64,000 nt of DNA from assembly GCF_000988205.1 (NCBI RefSeq), contig NZ_LAYQ01000010.1, positions 1-64,000 of the forward strand. Reading direction: 5' to 3'. Shown here one piece after another: positions 21,996 through 31,302 of the stretch (position 1 is the first letter of the stretch; every line of letters begins with the position of its first letter). A program made the translations under genes and the position numbers. This stretch comes from Corynebacterium minutissimum (lineage in GTDB: Bacteria; Actinomycetota; Actinomycetes; Mycobacteriales; Mycobacteriaceae). The notes under the pieces were generated by a model, which worked only from the letters and a program-made list of their open reading frames with translations, was not told where the DNA came from and did not search any database.

Positions 21996-22322
21996 CTAAG
22001 GCGCGAGGATTGCTTCAACTCCGAGACCGGTCAGCGCGTCCACACCCCACACCAGAGCGGTGAGGACGATAAGGAAGGCGAAGGTCACCAGAACGTACTG
22101 AACCATTTCCTTGCCGGTCGGCCAGACAACCTTCTTGAGCTCGGAGGCAACCTCACCCGGGAAGGAGCCGACGGATCCGCCGAAGGAATCTTCCTTCTTG
22201 TCCTCGACGCGCACAACACGCTTGTCAGTGTAGGAGCCGGTAGAGGTGGTCGCTGCGCCAGAGAGCTGACGCTTGCCGGTTGGGCGCGGAGCCCCGGTGC
22301 TCGGCTGCTTTTCATCGCTCAC
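21996..22322 (-). CDS. secE: preprotein translocase subunit SecE
   Basis: A 108-residue SecE with a hydrophilic N-terminal half and the conserved ELKKVVWPTGKEMVQYVLVTFAFLIVLTALVWGVDAL block near the C-terminus, which holds the single membrane helix that clamps SecY. The start is the GTG at 22322 (SDEKQPSTGAP follows) with AAGGAGGG 6 bases upstream; the frame is open further upstream, but that part is the tRNA-Trp gene. Confidence 0.95.
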   Translation of the reverse strand: MSDEKQPSTGAPRPTGKRQLSGAATTSTGSYTDKRVVRVEDKKEDSFGGSVGSFPGEVASELKKVVWPTGKEMVQYVLVTFAFLIVLTALVWGVDALTGLGVEAILAP

Positions 22323-22347
22323 GGCGATTCCCTCCTTGGAAGTGATG

Positions 22348-22423
22348 TGGCAGGGGCGACAGGACTCGAACCTGCAACCTACGGTTTTGGAGACCGTTGC
22401 GCTACCAATTGCGCCACGCCCCT
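22348..22423 (-). tRNA. tRNA-Trp (CCA anticodon)
   Basis: A full cloverleaf on the minus strand: acceptor AGGGGCG with CGCCCCT, anticodon loop CTCCAAA, T-loop TTCGAGT, and an encoded 3' CCA. It stands directly before secE, a common place for tRNA-Trp. Confidence 0.95.
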
Positions 22424-22515
22424 CTGCGTGCCCTTTTGGGACAACGCACAACCCTACCAGAACGATGATTCCCCATGGAAACCACGTGCCGTATAAGGCT
22501 GGGAGTCGGTAGTGA

Positions 22516-22541
22516 AAAAGCGCCCGTATGCGGGCGCTTTT
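22516..22541 (-). terminator. terminator of the tRNA-Met transcript
   Basis: AAAAGCGCCCG (22516-22526) pairs perfectly with CGGGCGCTTTT (22531-22541) with a 4-base loop. It lies 10 bases after the tRNA-Met 3' end. Confidence 0.9.
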
Positions 22542-22550
22542 CTTTCCCGG

Positions 22551-22622
22551 TAGCGATGGCGAGAATTGAACTCGCGACACAGCGATTATGAGTCGCTTGC
22601 TCTACCACTGAGCTACACCGCC
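22551..22622 (-). tRNA. tRNA-Met (CAT anticodon)
   Basis: A 72-base cloverleaf on the minus strand: acceptor GGCGGTG with CATCGCT (two G-U pairs), D-arm GCTC-GAGC, anticodon loop CTCATAA, T-loop TTCAATT. No CCA is encoded. The sequence does not show the C1:A72 mismatch of initiators, so it is an elongator or a lysidine-modified Ile tRNA. Confidence 0.92.
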
Positions 22623-22656
22623 ATATTCACTTTCTGAAAGCTTCCAGAAACATGAA

Positions 22657-22732
22657 TGGAGCCCCCTGACAGAATCGAACTGTCGACCTTTTCCTTACCA
22701 TGGAAACGCTCTGCCGACTGAGCTAAGGGGGC
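22657..22732 (-). tRNA. tRNA-Thr (GGT anticodon)
   Basis: A cloverleaf on the minus strand: acceptor GCCCCCT with AGGGGGC, anticodon loop ATGGTAA, T-loop TTCGATT, and encoded CCA. Confidence 0.95.
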
Positions 22733-22976
22733 ACAGCCTCTTTGAGTCACGGAGTTTCTTCCGCTGTGCTCTCGTTGAAGCCTTGAAAAGATTAACCCGA
22801 AACGCTTAAACAACACAAATCGCCAGTACGACAATGGTTTTTGCGCACTTTTCAGGCACCTAAACTCACACGCATCACCCTTGCACCACTCTCGCGGTAG
22901 ACCACCCCCACTCCAGGCGCGCCAAATCCAGCTATTGTTGATGTATCAAATACTTTATGTGCTCTAGGGAGGACAC

Positions 22977-24079
22977 ATGAGCTCTGGTACCCAGAAACAG
23001 ACACCGAAGGACTGGGCCGGCGACGCCAGAATGCCTCGACGGACGGCGAATTCAAGCGAGACACCAACTACATCGGTGACCGCATCCTCGCCTCAGTCAC
23101 TGGTGACAATCCACAGCCCTCCGTGAGTGGCAGTGGCGAGACTTTGGACTGGCCGGTGCAGCCCCACCGCTACCGTCTCATCGCCGCGCGCGCTTGCCCG
23201 TGGGCACACCGCGCCGTCATCGTGCGGCGCCTGTTGGGACTGGAAAATGTCATCTCCTCAGGCTTGGCGGGCCCGACCCACGACAAGCGCTCCTGGACTT
23301 TTGATCTCGACCCCGACGGGCTCGACCCAGTCCTGCGCATCCCCCGCCTGCAGGATGCGTATTTCGCACGCTTCCCTGACTACCCGCGAGGCATCACGGT
23401 GCCAGCCATCGTGGAGGAATCCAGCGGCAAAGTCGTGACCAATGATTTCAACTCCATGGTGCGAGACTTCCAAACCGAGTGGACCGAGTACCAGCGAGAA
23501 GGCGCGCCCAACCTGCTGCCGCCGGCCGAGCAGCAGGAGGAGATGGAAGAAATTAACGACTTCATCTTCAGGAAACTCAACAACGGCGTGTATCGCGCGG
23601 GATTCTCCGCATCCCAGGAGGCTTATGAAGAGGCCTATGCGGATGTCTTTGAGGTCCTCGATTGGTTGGAAGAACGGCTAGCCCACCGCCGGTTCATCAT
23701 GGGTGAGCACATCACGGAGACCGATATCCGGGCATACACCACCCTGATCCGCTTTGATGCCGTCTACCACGGCCACTTCAAGACGAACCGGAACAAAATC
23801 AGCGAGATGCCGAATGTCTACGGCTACCTGCGCGAACTCTTCCAGACCCCGGGCTTCGGCGATACCACCGACTTCACGGAGATCAAGCAGCACTACTACA
23901 TCGTCCACCGCGAGATTAATCCCACCCAAATCGTGCCGGCCGGTCCGGATCTGTCTGGGTTGGCCCAGCCCCACGGCCGCGATCATCTGCCGGGTGCACC
24001 ATTCGCTGAAGGCACCACCCTGCCGGGGCCGTTGCCTGAGGCCGAGCAGTTGAAGAACCCCGCGGACTTCCAGCGATAG
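22977..24079 (+). pseudogene. glutathionyl-hydroquinone reductase-like (GST family), single-base frameshift near the 5' end
   Basis: The main frame (from 23030) carries the Ecm4/YqjG-type glutathione-transferase family: a CPWAHR active-site cysteine, PAIVEESSGKVVTNDFNSM and the C-terminal helical domain up to RFDAVYHGHFKTN. These enzymes reduce glutathionyl- or mycothiol-linked quinones. The true start appears to be the ATG at 22977 behind AGGGAGGA (SSGTQKQTPKDWAGDA), but that frame joins the main one only if one C is restored at 23026-23027, giving 367 residues. Internal starts such as the GTG at 23123 have no ribosome-binding site. All catalytic parts are intact, so this is a very recent mutation or a sequencing error. 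Confidence 0.75.
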
Positions 24080-24088
24080 CGATAAGAA

Positions 24089-24122
24089 AATCCCGCAGAC
24101 ACATTTTTGCGTCTGCGGGATT
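24089..24122 (+). terminator. terminator between the GST-like gene and tRNA-Tyr
   Basis: AATCCCGCAGAC (24089-24100) pairs perfectly with GTCTGCGGGATT (24111-24122). It can serve both the plus-strand gene and the minus-strand tRNA. Confidence 0.8.
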
Positions 24123-24129
24123 CATGTTG

Positions 24130-24211
24130 TGCCAGGTAGAAGATTCGAACTTCTGAAGGCAATGCCGGCGGATTTACAGTCCGCTCCCTTTGGCCGCTCG
24201 GGCAACCTGGC
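24130..24211 (-). tRNA. tRNA-Tyr (GTA anticodon)
   Basis: A class II cloverleaf of 82 bases with a long variable arm: acceptor GCCAGGT with ACCTGGC, anticodon loop CTGTAAA, T-loop TTCGAAT. No CCA is encoded. Confidence 0.93.
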
Positions 24212-24287
24212 AAGCACTCTTGAGTGCGGTTATGTACTTTACTACGAACTCCCGCCCAACATGCAAATCGCCAGGCAGGAGGGTATT

Positions 24288-25292
24288 TTAACCAACGCGC
24301 TGAACGGTATAGTCCGCCAGCTGGCGCAGAGCCTCACTAGCCGTGCACTCCGGGAGCAGGGAGAGCTGGTCCTCGACCACGCGCAGGTACGCGTTAACGT
24401 CGGCCAGCGCCTTATCGCGGCCGCCCGACTGCCACAGCAGCTCGATGGCGCGCTGTACGGAGGCGTCGTCCTCAAGCGGGCCCGTCAGCAGCGCGCGCAG
24501 CTCATCGCCAACCTCGCCTTCCTCCTCCAGGGCATAGAGCACCGGCAGGGTGAACACACCCTCGCGCAAGTCCGTGCCCGGGGTCTTCCCGGATTCCTCG
24601 GAGTCGGAGAAGATGTCGATGACATCGTCGACGATCTGGAAGATCATGCCCACGGCCGCACCGATTTGGCGCAGGGCCTCGCACTGCTCCGGGCCCGCAC
24701 CCGCGTGGTAGGCACCCAGGTAGCCGGCGGACGCGATCAGCACCGCGGTCTTTTCCCGGATCACCGCCGTGTAGTGCTCCACGGCATTGGCTTCGCCAGC
24801 ACCGATGGTTTCCCGCATCTGGCCGGTGACGAGCTCCTCGAAAGTCTCCGCGAAGTGCTCCACCGTGTGGGTATCCAGCTGGCTCATCAGTCGCGAGGCG
24901 TGCGCGAGCAGTGCATCGCCCGCCAGAATGGCCACCGAGTTGGTCCACCGAAAGTTCGCGGAATCCACGCCGCGGCGGCGCTCCGCCTCATCCATGACAT
25001 CGTCGTGGTAGAGCGTGGCCACGTGGACCATTTCCACCACGGTGGCCGCCTTAATCACCTCGGGCGATTGCGAGCGTTCACCAAACTCGGAAGCCAGCAA
25101 CGCCATCATCGGGCGGAAACGCTTGCCCCCGGCCAGGGAGAGGTGGCGCACCTTGTCTTTAATGAAGTCCTGCCCGCGGTCGAGCTCCGTATTCAGCAGG
25201 TCCTCTACAGCAGCCATCCCGGCGTTGATACGCTCGGTGAGCTGCGCATCCCCCAAGTCCACGTGCTTGGCGTGAGTTTGGCCGTGTGACAT
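24288..25292 (-). CDS. long-chain polyprenyl diphosphate synthase (GrcC-like)
   Basis: A 334-residue trans-prenyltransferase. The first Asp-rich motif is LYHDDVMDEAERRRG (about residues 93-107), the second QIVDDVIDIF, and GKRFRP binds diphosphate. It makes the all-trans isoprenoid tail for menaquinone. It is adjacent to and divergent from the menJ-like gene, with menG and menD close by, the same order as grcC1-menJ-menG in M. tuberculosis, which supports that role. AAGGAA lies 8 bases before the ATG. Confidence 0.9.
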   Translation of the reverse strand: MSHGQTHAKHVDLGDAQLTERINAGMAAVEDLLNTELDRGQDFIKDKVRHLSLAGGKRFRPMMALLASEFGERSQSPEVIKAATVVEMVHVATLYHDDVMDEAERRRGVDSANFRWTNSVAILAGDALLAHASRLMSQLDTHTVEHFAETFEELVTGQMRETIGAGEANAVEHYTAVIREKTAVLIASAGYLGAYHAGAGPEQCEALRQIGAAVGMIFQIVDDVIDIFSDSEESGKTPGTDLREGVFTLPVLYALEEEGEVGDELRALLTGPLEDDASVQRAIELLWQSGGRDKALADVNAYLRVVEDQLSLLPECTASEALRQLADYTVQRVG

Positions 25293-25397
25293 TAAACGTG
25301 TTCCTTTAAGCTCAAAAATCCTAGTGTTTACTTACCGTAGCCCATGGCACGGCCCTCAACACACTTGTGGCCACTATCCCGTGCAATGATAGTCCCC

Positions 25398-26624
25398 ATG
25401 TCGGAGCAGATCGATTCCACCCTTGTTGACGTCGCCATCGTAGGTGCCGGGCCCGCCGGCGCTGCCGCCGCTATCCACGCCGCACGCGCCGGCCATGAGA
25501 CGCTGCTTGTCGACGCCTCCCCCTTCCCCCGCGACAAGACCTGCGGCGATGGACTGACCCCGCGCGCCATGCACCAGTTGGAGCTCCTCGGCATCGAGGT
25601 CAACGCGTCCTACCGCAACCGCGGGCTCAAGCTACACGGCTTCGGCGGCACCGTGACCGCTCCGTGGCCTGAGGCCTACCCCTCGCACGAAGGCACGGCG
25701 CTGCCGCGCTATGAATTCGACGCGCTGCTGGTTGACGCCGCCCGAGACGTCGGCGCGCAGCTTATAACCGGCACGGCAACGCAGCCGGAGCTGGACGGCA
25801 ACCGGCTGGTCGAGTTCTCCGTCGGCAAGCGCCGCGTGCGCGCCCGGTGGGTCATCGTGGCCGACGGCGTGCGCTCGACATTTGGCAAGCAGTTGGGCCG
25901 CACCTGGCACCGCGAGGAGGTCTATGGCATTGCTGCACGCGCTTATGCCGATTCACCGCAGGACGGCGAGGAATGGATGCACTCCCACGTTGAGCTCAAG
26001 GACCCCGAGGGCGTGGTGCAGCCGGGCTATGGCTGGATCTTTCCGCTGGGCCAGGGGGTCAATATCGGCTTGGGCGCGCTCTCTACGGCCGCCCGCCCGG
26101 CCCGCCTCAACACGAAGAAGGCGCTGGATTTCTACGCTGAGCAGCAGCGTTCGGAATGGGGTCTGGGCGAGCTGCGCAACGTCACCTCGGCGATGCTGCC
26201 CATGGGTGGTGCGGTGTCTGGAGTTGCCGGCGCGAACTGGATGCTCATCGGTGACGCTGCGGCCTGCGTTAATCCGCTCAACGGCGAGGGCATCGACTAT
26301 GGCTTGGAAACGGCGGCGCTCGCCGTGGAGATGCTCGGCACCAAGGACCTCACCTTGGCGTGGCCAGACCGGCTACGCGCCGAGTATGGCGAGGCCTTCC
26401 TACTTGCCCGCACCGCCGCGCGCCTGCTGACCTACCCACAATTCCTGCCGCTGGCCGGGCCTGTGGCCATGCGTGGGCCGGTGGGCCGCATGCTCATGCC
26501 GGCCGCAGCGCGCCTCATGGGCAACCTCATCACCGACGAGGACAAGGATCTGCTTGCCCGCACCTGGCGGCTGGCCGGCGGGGCGGTCTCCACGCTGCGG
26601 CGCGATACTCCGCTCTGGGCCTAA
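25398..26624 (+). CDS. menJ: geranylgeranyl reductase family flavoprotein, MenJ-like
   Basis: A 408-residue FAD enzyme: dinucleotide-binding VDVAIVGAGPAGAAAAIHAA at the N-terminus, CGDGLTPRA, and GDAACVNPLNGEGIDYG, the FAD-contacting motif of the family. By synteny with Rv0561c it should saturate one isoprene unit of menaquinone. The ATG at 25398 was chosen to start directly before the Rossmann fold; there is no good ribosome-binding site, and AATGAT 8-13 bases upstream suggests a leaderless transcript. Upstream ATGs at 25344 and 25386 are less likely. Confidence 0.8.
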   Translation: MSEQIDSTLVDVAIVGAGPAGAAAAIHAARAGHETLLVDASPFPRDKTCGDGLTPRAMHQLELLGIEVNASYRNRGLKLHGFGGTVTAPWPEAYPSHEGTALPRYEFDALLVDAARDVGAQLITGTATQPELDGNRLVEFSVGKRRVRARWVIVADGVRSTFGKQLGRTWHREEVYGIAARAYADSPQDGEEWMHSHVELKDPEGVVQPGYGWIFPLGQGVNIGLGALSTAARPARLNTKKALDFYAEQQRSEWGLGELRNVTSAMLPMGGAVSGVAGANWMLIGDAAACVNPLNGEGIDYGLETAALAVEMLGTKDLTLAWPDRLRAEYGEAFLLARTAARLLTYPQFLPLAGPVAMRGPVGRMLMPAAARLMGNLITDEDKDLLARTWRLAGGAVSTLRRDTPLWA

Positions 26625-26642
26625 GGCCTTTGGGCCTTAGGC
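26619..26642. terminator. bidirectional hairpin between convergent menJ-like and menG genes
   Basis: GCCTAAGGCC (26619-26628) pairs with GGCCTTAGGC (26633-26642). It includes the stop codon of one gene and ends next to the stop codon of the other. Confidence 0.7.
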
Positions 26643-26644
26643 TC

Positions 26645-27334
26645 CTAGGCGGGCTTCACGGCGGAGTGCAGCGCCACGATGCCGAAGGTCAGGTTGCGCC
26701 AGCCTGCTTGTTCCCAGCCGTTGCGGTTAATGGCAGCGGCCAGTTCGTGCTGCTCCGGCCACGCACGGATGGACTCTGCGAGGTAGATATAGGCCTCCGG
26801 GTTGGAGGAGACCACCTTGGCAATCGGCGGCAGCAAGCGGGTCAGGTATTCCTTGTAGACGGTGCCGAAGACCGGGATGACCGGCTTGGAAAATTCCGCT
26901 ACTGCCAGGCGCCCGCCGGGTTTGGTCACGCGCGCCATCTCCCGCAGGCCCAGCTCGAAGTCGTGGATATTGCGCAAGCCATAGGAAATGGTCACCGCGT
27001 CAAAAGTGTTATCCGCAAAGGGTAGGCGCATTCCATCGCCGGCCACCTTGGGTACATCGCGCTCCGCGCCAGCTGCAAGCATGCCGAGGGAAAAGTCACA
27101 GGCCACGCACCACGCGCCGGACTTGGACAGCTCCTCGGTAGAGACGGCCGTTCCGGCAGCCAAGTCGAGGACCTTCTCCCCCGGCTTCAGGTTGAGCCGC
27201 TCGCGGGTCAGCCGGCGCCAGCGTGCATCCTGACCAAAGGACAGCACCGTGTTGGTGATGTCGTATTTCTTGCCCACCGCGTCAAACATGCGCGCGACAT
27301 CGAAGGGCTTCTTCTCCAGATCTGCCTTAGACAC
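26645..27334 (-). CDS. menG: demethylmenaquinone methyltransferase
   Basis: A 229-residue UbiE/MenG methyltransferase: [25 protein letters not shown]-binding [16 protein letters not shown], and [21 protein letters not shown] with the family's [11 protein letters not shown]. It carries out the last methylation, from demethylmenaquinone to menaquinone. It follows mgtA closely on the minus strand, as in mycobacteria. Confidence 0.95.
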   Translation of the reverse strand: MSKADLEKKPFDVARMFDAVGKKYDITNTVLSFGQDARWRRLTRERLNLKPGEKVLDLAAGTAVSTEELSKSGAWCVACDFSLGMLAAGAERDVPKVAGDGMRLPFADNTFDAVTISYGLRNIHDFELGLREMARVTKPGGRLAVAEFSKPVIPVFGTVYKEYLTRLLPPIAKVVSSNPEAYIYLAESIRAWPEQHELAAAINRNGWEQAGWRNLTFGIVALHSAVKPA

Positions 27335-27345
27335 AAGCGCCTAGT

Positions 27346-28557
27346 TTAGGCGACGCGCGCTCCCAGAGCACGGGCGGCCCAACGCGGCAGCTCCGGACGC
27401 TGGCCCAAAATGGTCAGCGGGACCTCACGGACATTCTCCAAAACCTCGTCGTAGTAGCCCAGCAGCTGCTCGCACAACGCCGGCCAGGTCTTGGAGGCAA
27501 TCGACTTCCGGGCGTTCTCCCGCAACTCCTGGTGAATCTCCGGGTTGAGCAGCGCGTCCACCGCATTGGGGAGGTCCTCGACGAACGTTGAAACGTCGAG
27601 AAGCAGCCCGTTATAGCCCTCCTCGATGAGGTCCACCGGGCCGCCCGCGCGGGGGCCGATGGTGGGCACGCCCGAGGCCTGAGCCTCCTGGATAGCCTGG
27701 CAGAAGGTCTCGAACTCGCCGGCGTGCACGAAAATGTCGAGGCTTGCATATGCGGCTGCGAGCTCCTCGCCACCCAGCGCCCCGGTAAAGACCGCCTCCG
27801 GCAGCTGCGCCTCCAGCAGCGGGCGCTCTGGGCCATCACCCACAATCACGAGCTGGATATCCTCACGATCATTGAGCGCGGAAAGGCGGTGCACGCCTTT
27901 TTCCGCGGCCAACCGGCCCACGAAGCCGACGATCTTCTTGCTTCCTGTGGGATCCCACTCGCGGCGCAGCGCCTCCGAGCGCTTCGAGGGGTGGAAGCGC
28001 TCCGAATCCACGCCGCGGCCCCAGTGACGCACGTTCTTGATGTGGTGCTTCTCCAAGTCGGCGATGGTCAGTGAGGAGGGCGCGAGAGTCATTTGGCACG
28101 CATTGTGGATGGTGCGCAGCCACTCCCACACCCCATAGGCCAGCGCGGAGGCGTGGTACTTGGTGGCAAAGCCTGCCACATCAGTCTGGTACAACGCCAC
28201 GGCCGGAATACGTTGTTGGCGGGCGGAAAAGGCCCCCGCAGCGCCCAGCACGAAGGGACTGGCCAGGTGGATGATGTCCGGCTTGAATTCTCGTAGCGCC
28301 TCATCCACAGCGGAGGTGGGAACGCCGACTGGGAGCGAATCCACTAACGGCACGCGCACGGTGGGCACGCGCACGATGGTGAACCCGAGGTAATCAGGGA
28401 TCTCCTCCTGTCCATCCCGAGCGCCGGGGGCGATGACGATGGCCTCGTGGCCGTGCTCGTGGAGGTGCTCGAGGACACGCAGCACGGAGTTGGTCACTCC
28501 ATTGACGTTAGGCAAGAAGGATTCCGCGACGATGGCAACACGCATGCGCCCCATCAT
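27346..28557 (-). CDS. mgtA: GT4-family mannosyltransferase (MgtA-like)
   Basis: A 403-residue GT-B glycosyltransferase. The N-terminal domain opens MRVAIVAESFLPNVNGVTNS, and the C-terminal donor site has VGFVGRLAAEKGVHRL and the EX7E motif in EFETFCQAIQEAQASGVP. In Corynebacterium and Mycobacterium the gene beside menG is mgtA (formerly pimB), which mannosylates a glycolipid precursor of lipomannan. The start used here overlaps the previous stop (ATGA); in-frame ATGs 3 and 12 bases later are also possible. No link to menaquinone chemistry is implied. Confidence 0.85.
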   Translation of the reverse strand: MMGRMRVAIVAESFLPNVNGVTNSVLRVLEHLHEHGHEAIVIAPGARDGQEEIPDYLGFTIVRVPTVRVPLVDSLPVGVPTSAVDEALREFKPDIIHLASPFVLGAAGAFSARQQRIPAVALYQTDVAGFATKYHASALAYGVWEWLRTIHNACQMTLAPSSLTIADLEKHHIKNVRHWGRGVDSERFHPSKRSEALRREWDPTGSKKIVGFVGRLAAEKGVHRLSALNDREDIQLVIVGDGPERPLLEAQLPEAVFTGALGGEELAAAYASLDIFVHAGEFETFCQAIQEAQASGVPTIGPRAGGPVDLIEEGYNGLLLDVSTFVEDLPNAVDALLNPEIHQELRENARKSIASKTWPALCEQLLGYYDEVLENVREVPLTILGQRPELPRWAARALGARVA

Positions 28558-28997
28558 TCCTTTCCTGAGTGCTCGGTTGGTAAAGCACGTGCTAAATTCC
28601 GGTTAATTTTCCCGCTTGCCCACCACAAGGCACCCGCTAACAGGGTAGCGACGGCTGCCGAAGACAGCGCCGGAATGATGGACAGGGTCCATTCGCGGCC
28701 TTCTACCTTGACCAAGTCCGGGTTGCTTTTGGCGTAGAGCACCCAGACCTGCTGGCCCTCTCCTAGCCCGGTGGGATACAGCAGCCCGGTGGGTGGGGTG
28801 TGGTAGATACCTTCGGCATCCTGGAAATCCACGAAGGTACGCAAGGTGCCGACATCCGTCACCGTGGCCAGCGCGCGCCCGGGGTTGGCGTTGATGGTGC
28901 GGTCGTTCAAGAAAGGGCCGATGACCATTCCCGCCATGCCCACTAATGCCGCGGCATACAGCACCAGGACCAGCTGGCGTACCCGGCGCCGCGGCAT
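28554..28997 (-). CDS. DUF3592-type membrane protein (Rv0556-like)
   Basis: A 147-residue protein with two membrane segments (about residues 10-30 and 105-125) flanking a small extracytoplasmic domain (ALATVTDVGTLRTFVDFQDAEGIYHTPP) that follows the DUF3592 pattern. The gene lies between menD and mgtA, exactly as Rv0556 does in M. tuberculosis. Function unknown. It overlaps mgtA by 4 bases. Confidence 0.75.
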   Translation of the reverse strand: MPRRRVRQLVLVLYAAALVGMAGMVIGPFLNDRTINANPGRALATVTDVGTLRTFVDFQDAEGIYHTPPTGLLYPTGLGEGQQVWVLYAKSNPDLVKVEGREWTLSIIPALSSAAVATLLAGALWWASGKINRNLARALPTEHSGKE

Positions 28998-29017
28998 TTA
29001 CTGGCCTACCTTGGCGT

Positions 29018-30685
29018 TCAGCGCTCCTGCAGCGCGCGGCGCGAGGATCGGGTGGTATGCGCCTCTACGACGGTGATGCCGGTGGAGTATTCCTTGAGCT
29101 CTGCGAGAACATCGAGAAGCTCCTGCGCCGAGCTCACCTCGCGGTGCTCAGCGCCGCAAGCCTCCGCCAGCTTGGCGACGCCCACCCCATGCGGCGTTCC
29201 AAACGCCTTCTCGAAGGAGGGGCGCAGGGGCTCGCGGCCTTGCTCGAGCACCTCGAAGATGCCGCCGCCGTCGTCGTTTGAAACGACGACGGTGAGGTTC
29301 TCCGGGCGCGGATTGTCCTCGGGGAGGATGAGGGAGGTGGCGTCGTGCAGGAAGGTGACATCCCCCATGAGCGCCACGGTGCGCGGGGCGCGGGGTGCGT
29401 CGGCCTCGCGGGACTGAGCGGCCAGCGCAATACCGATGGCCTGCGCGACGGTGCCGTCGATGCCGGCAGCCCCGCGCGGCGAGTAGGTCTCGACCCCGTC
29501 GAAGGGCAGGCCGATAAAGGAAGCATCCCGCACCGCATTGGAGGCGCCCAGGACGAGGGTGTCGCCGACGGCGAGGGTGTCCCCCACCGCGGCGGCGACG
29601 TGGAGGCCGGTAAAGCCGATCTCGGGCTTGGTGGCGTCCTCACCGGTGGTCTCCGCCAAGACCTCACGAACACCGTCGGCCGCCATCTGGGCCGCGCCTT
29701 CGCAGATTTTCATCCACTCGCGGGTGGGCGCGCCGCTGATTTTGACGGTGGTTCCCAACTGCGCGGACTCACCGCGCGGGTTGGTGAAGTCCTCCGTGCG
29801 GGACAGGCAGATGAGGTCGATATCGGGATCACTGAGCAGTGCCAGAACTCCGCGGTGCAGGGTGGGGTGGCCCACGACGATGACCTGGTCCACCTTGGTG
29901 TTGACCACGTAGTCATTGGCGGACACCTGAGCGCGGCGGAAGAGGTGGGCCGCAGCCGGGTGCACCGGGTGATAGGGCGCGGGTGCCGTGGGCTCGGCGA
30001 TGGTGGGGACGTCCTCCAGCCCATCTACTTCCCAGGCTTCGTCGCCCGCGATGACAAGGGTGTTGCGGCTGAGATCGACGGCCACCTCGCCGTGGTTGGA
30101 CCAGCGCGGGGTACGAGCGCGGTGCTGCGTACGATCCGTCGGGGTACCGGGCAGCTCCTCCCCTACCAGCGGGGCATCGAGGGCCACGTTGATGTGCACC
30201 TGGCGATCATTCAGGAAGCGCTCGGCGACGCGCGGGATATCACCCGTGGTCTCCACCTGGGTAGTCTCCGCATACACACCGAAGATGCCGGGCTGCTCAA
30301 TAGTCTGGGAGGCCCCCGTGCCCACCAAGCGGGCGGGGCGGTCCGCGCTGATGACGGCCAGCGGGGTATGCGAGTAATGCGCCTCCACCATCGCGGGCAA
30401 AGCGTTGGCCACCGCGGTACCGGAGGTCATGACGATGCCTACGTGCCGGCGCTGGACGCGGGCGAGGCCGAGGGCAGCGAAGGCAGCGGAGCGCTCATCG
30501 AGGCGGGTATGCACGCGAATATCGCTGCGCGCGAGCAGCGCCAGAGACAGCGGCGCGTTGCGTGAGCCGGGGCAGAGGACGACGTCGGTGAGGTGCCGCG
30601 AGAGCTGAGCTGCTAGTGCTTCAGCCAGCTGCATCGACTCCGGCTGCGAAGACTCCGCGGGCTGTGTTTTAGGCGTATTAGGCAT
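29018..30685 (-). CDS. menD: 2-succinyl-5-enolpyruvyl-6-hydroxy-3-cyclohexene-1-carboxylate synthase
   Basis: A 555-residue thiamine-diphosphate enzyme: VVLCPGSRNAPLSLALL near the N-terminus, TRLDERSAAFAALGLAR with the cofactor-activating Glu, SGTAVANALPAMVEAHYSHTPL, and LVLGASNAVRDAS. It adds 2-oxoglutarate-derived succinyl semialdehyde to isochorismate, the first committed menaquinone step. The ATG at 30685 overlaps the end of the upstream gene; a start 27 bases earlier has no better signal. Confidence 0.95.
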   Translation of the reverse strand: MPNTPKTQPAESSQPESMQLAEALAAQLSRHLTDVVLCPGSRNAPLSLALLARSDIRVHTRLDERSAAFAALGLARVQRRHVGIVMTSGTAVANALPAMVEAHYSHTPLAVISADRPARLVGTGASQTIEQPGIFGVYAETTQVETTGDIPRVAERFLNDRQVHINVALDAPLVGEELPGTPTDRTQHRARTPRWSNHGEVAVDLSRNTLVIAGDEAWEVDGLEDVPTIAEPTAPAPYHPVHPAAAHLFRRAQVSANDYVVNTKVDQVIVVGHPTLHRGVLALLSDPDIDLICLSRTEDFTNPRGESAQLGTTVKISGAPTREWMKICEGAAQMAADGVREVLAETTGEDATKPEIGFTGLHVAAAVGDTLAVGDTLVLGASNAVRDASFIGLPFDGVETYSPRGAAGIDGTVAQAIGIALAAQSREADAPRAPRTVALMGDVTFLHDATSLILPEDNPRPENLTVVVSNDDGGGIFEVLEQGREPLRPSFEKAFGTPHGVGVAKLAEACGAEHREVSSAQELLDVLAELKEYSTGITVVEAHTTRSSRRALQER

Positions 30686-31292
30686 TCTCTGCACCGCCCG
30701 CACCGGGCTCACCGTTGCCCGACTCTAATTCACCGAAGAGATCGTTGAGCAAGCTCTCTAGGTCAGATCCGCCTTGATCCAGCTGATCTTGGATGCTCGG
30801 GGGCAGCTCCGTCGGGACCTCCGGCGGCAGCTCAGTAGGAATCTCAGTGGGGAGGCGATCCCACGGAGATTCCTTCGTGGTGGTCACCGTAGTGGGGACT
30901 TCGGTGGTCACGGTCTCGGTGACCGGTTCCGGGGCGGGTTTGTTGGCATCTGCGGCCGCACCGCGCCAGAGGAAGAACAGCACGCCGGCGAAAACGACGG
31001 CGATAGCGGCGATGGCCGCGAAGACATAGGACAGGGCTCCCCCGCCCTTCTTCGGCTCCTCCACCTGGTAGCTCGACGGAACCGGGTCATACTGCGGCTG
31101 CTGATAGTTCTGGTCATAGCCCTGCTGATAGGACTGGCCGAAAGCCTGCGTGTTCTGGGAACCGGGCTCCGGGAAGTGCTGTTGGGGACGCTGTGGCGGC
31201 TGCTGCTGGGGCGCGCCGAACTGGCGGGTTTCGTTCTCACCGTTGACGCGGCCGAACTGCCGCGTCTCGTTGTCGCCGTTGTTGTTGGTCAT
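30678..31292 (-). CDS. hypothetical single-pass membrane protein with repeats
   Basis: A 204-residue protein. The cytoplasmic N-terminus carries the heptapeptide NETRQFG twice, followed by a Gln/Pro-rich stretch. One membrane helix (LSYVFAAIAAIAVVFAGVLFFLW) sits at about residues 85-110. A Thr/Pro-rich outer region contains PTEIPTELPPEVPTELPP. AAGG lies 8 bases before the ATG at 31292. It sits 10 bases after the UvrA-like gene and overlaps menD, so it is co-transcribed with both. No family was recognised; the design (disordered arms around one helix) suggests a scaffold or wall-facing protein. Confidence 0.6.
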   Translation of the reverse strand: MTNNNGDNETRQFGRVNGENETRQFGAPQQQPPQRPQQHFPEPGSQNTQAFGQSYQQGYDQNYQQPQYDPVPSSYQVEEPKKGGGALSYVFAAIAAIAVVFAGVLFFLWRGAAADANKPAPEPVTETVTTEVPTTVTTTKESPWDRLPTEIPTELPPEVPTELPPSIQDQLDQGGSDLESLLNDLFGELESGNGEPGAGGAENA

Positions 31293-31302
31293 GGGATTTA
31301 CC

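Noticed and set aside
22402..22608. Small frames over the tRNA genes near secE
   Set aside because: They are translations of tRNA-Trp, tRNA-Met and tRNA-Thr sequence; the cloverleaves explain the region.
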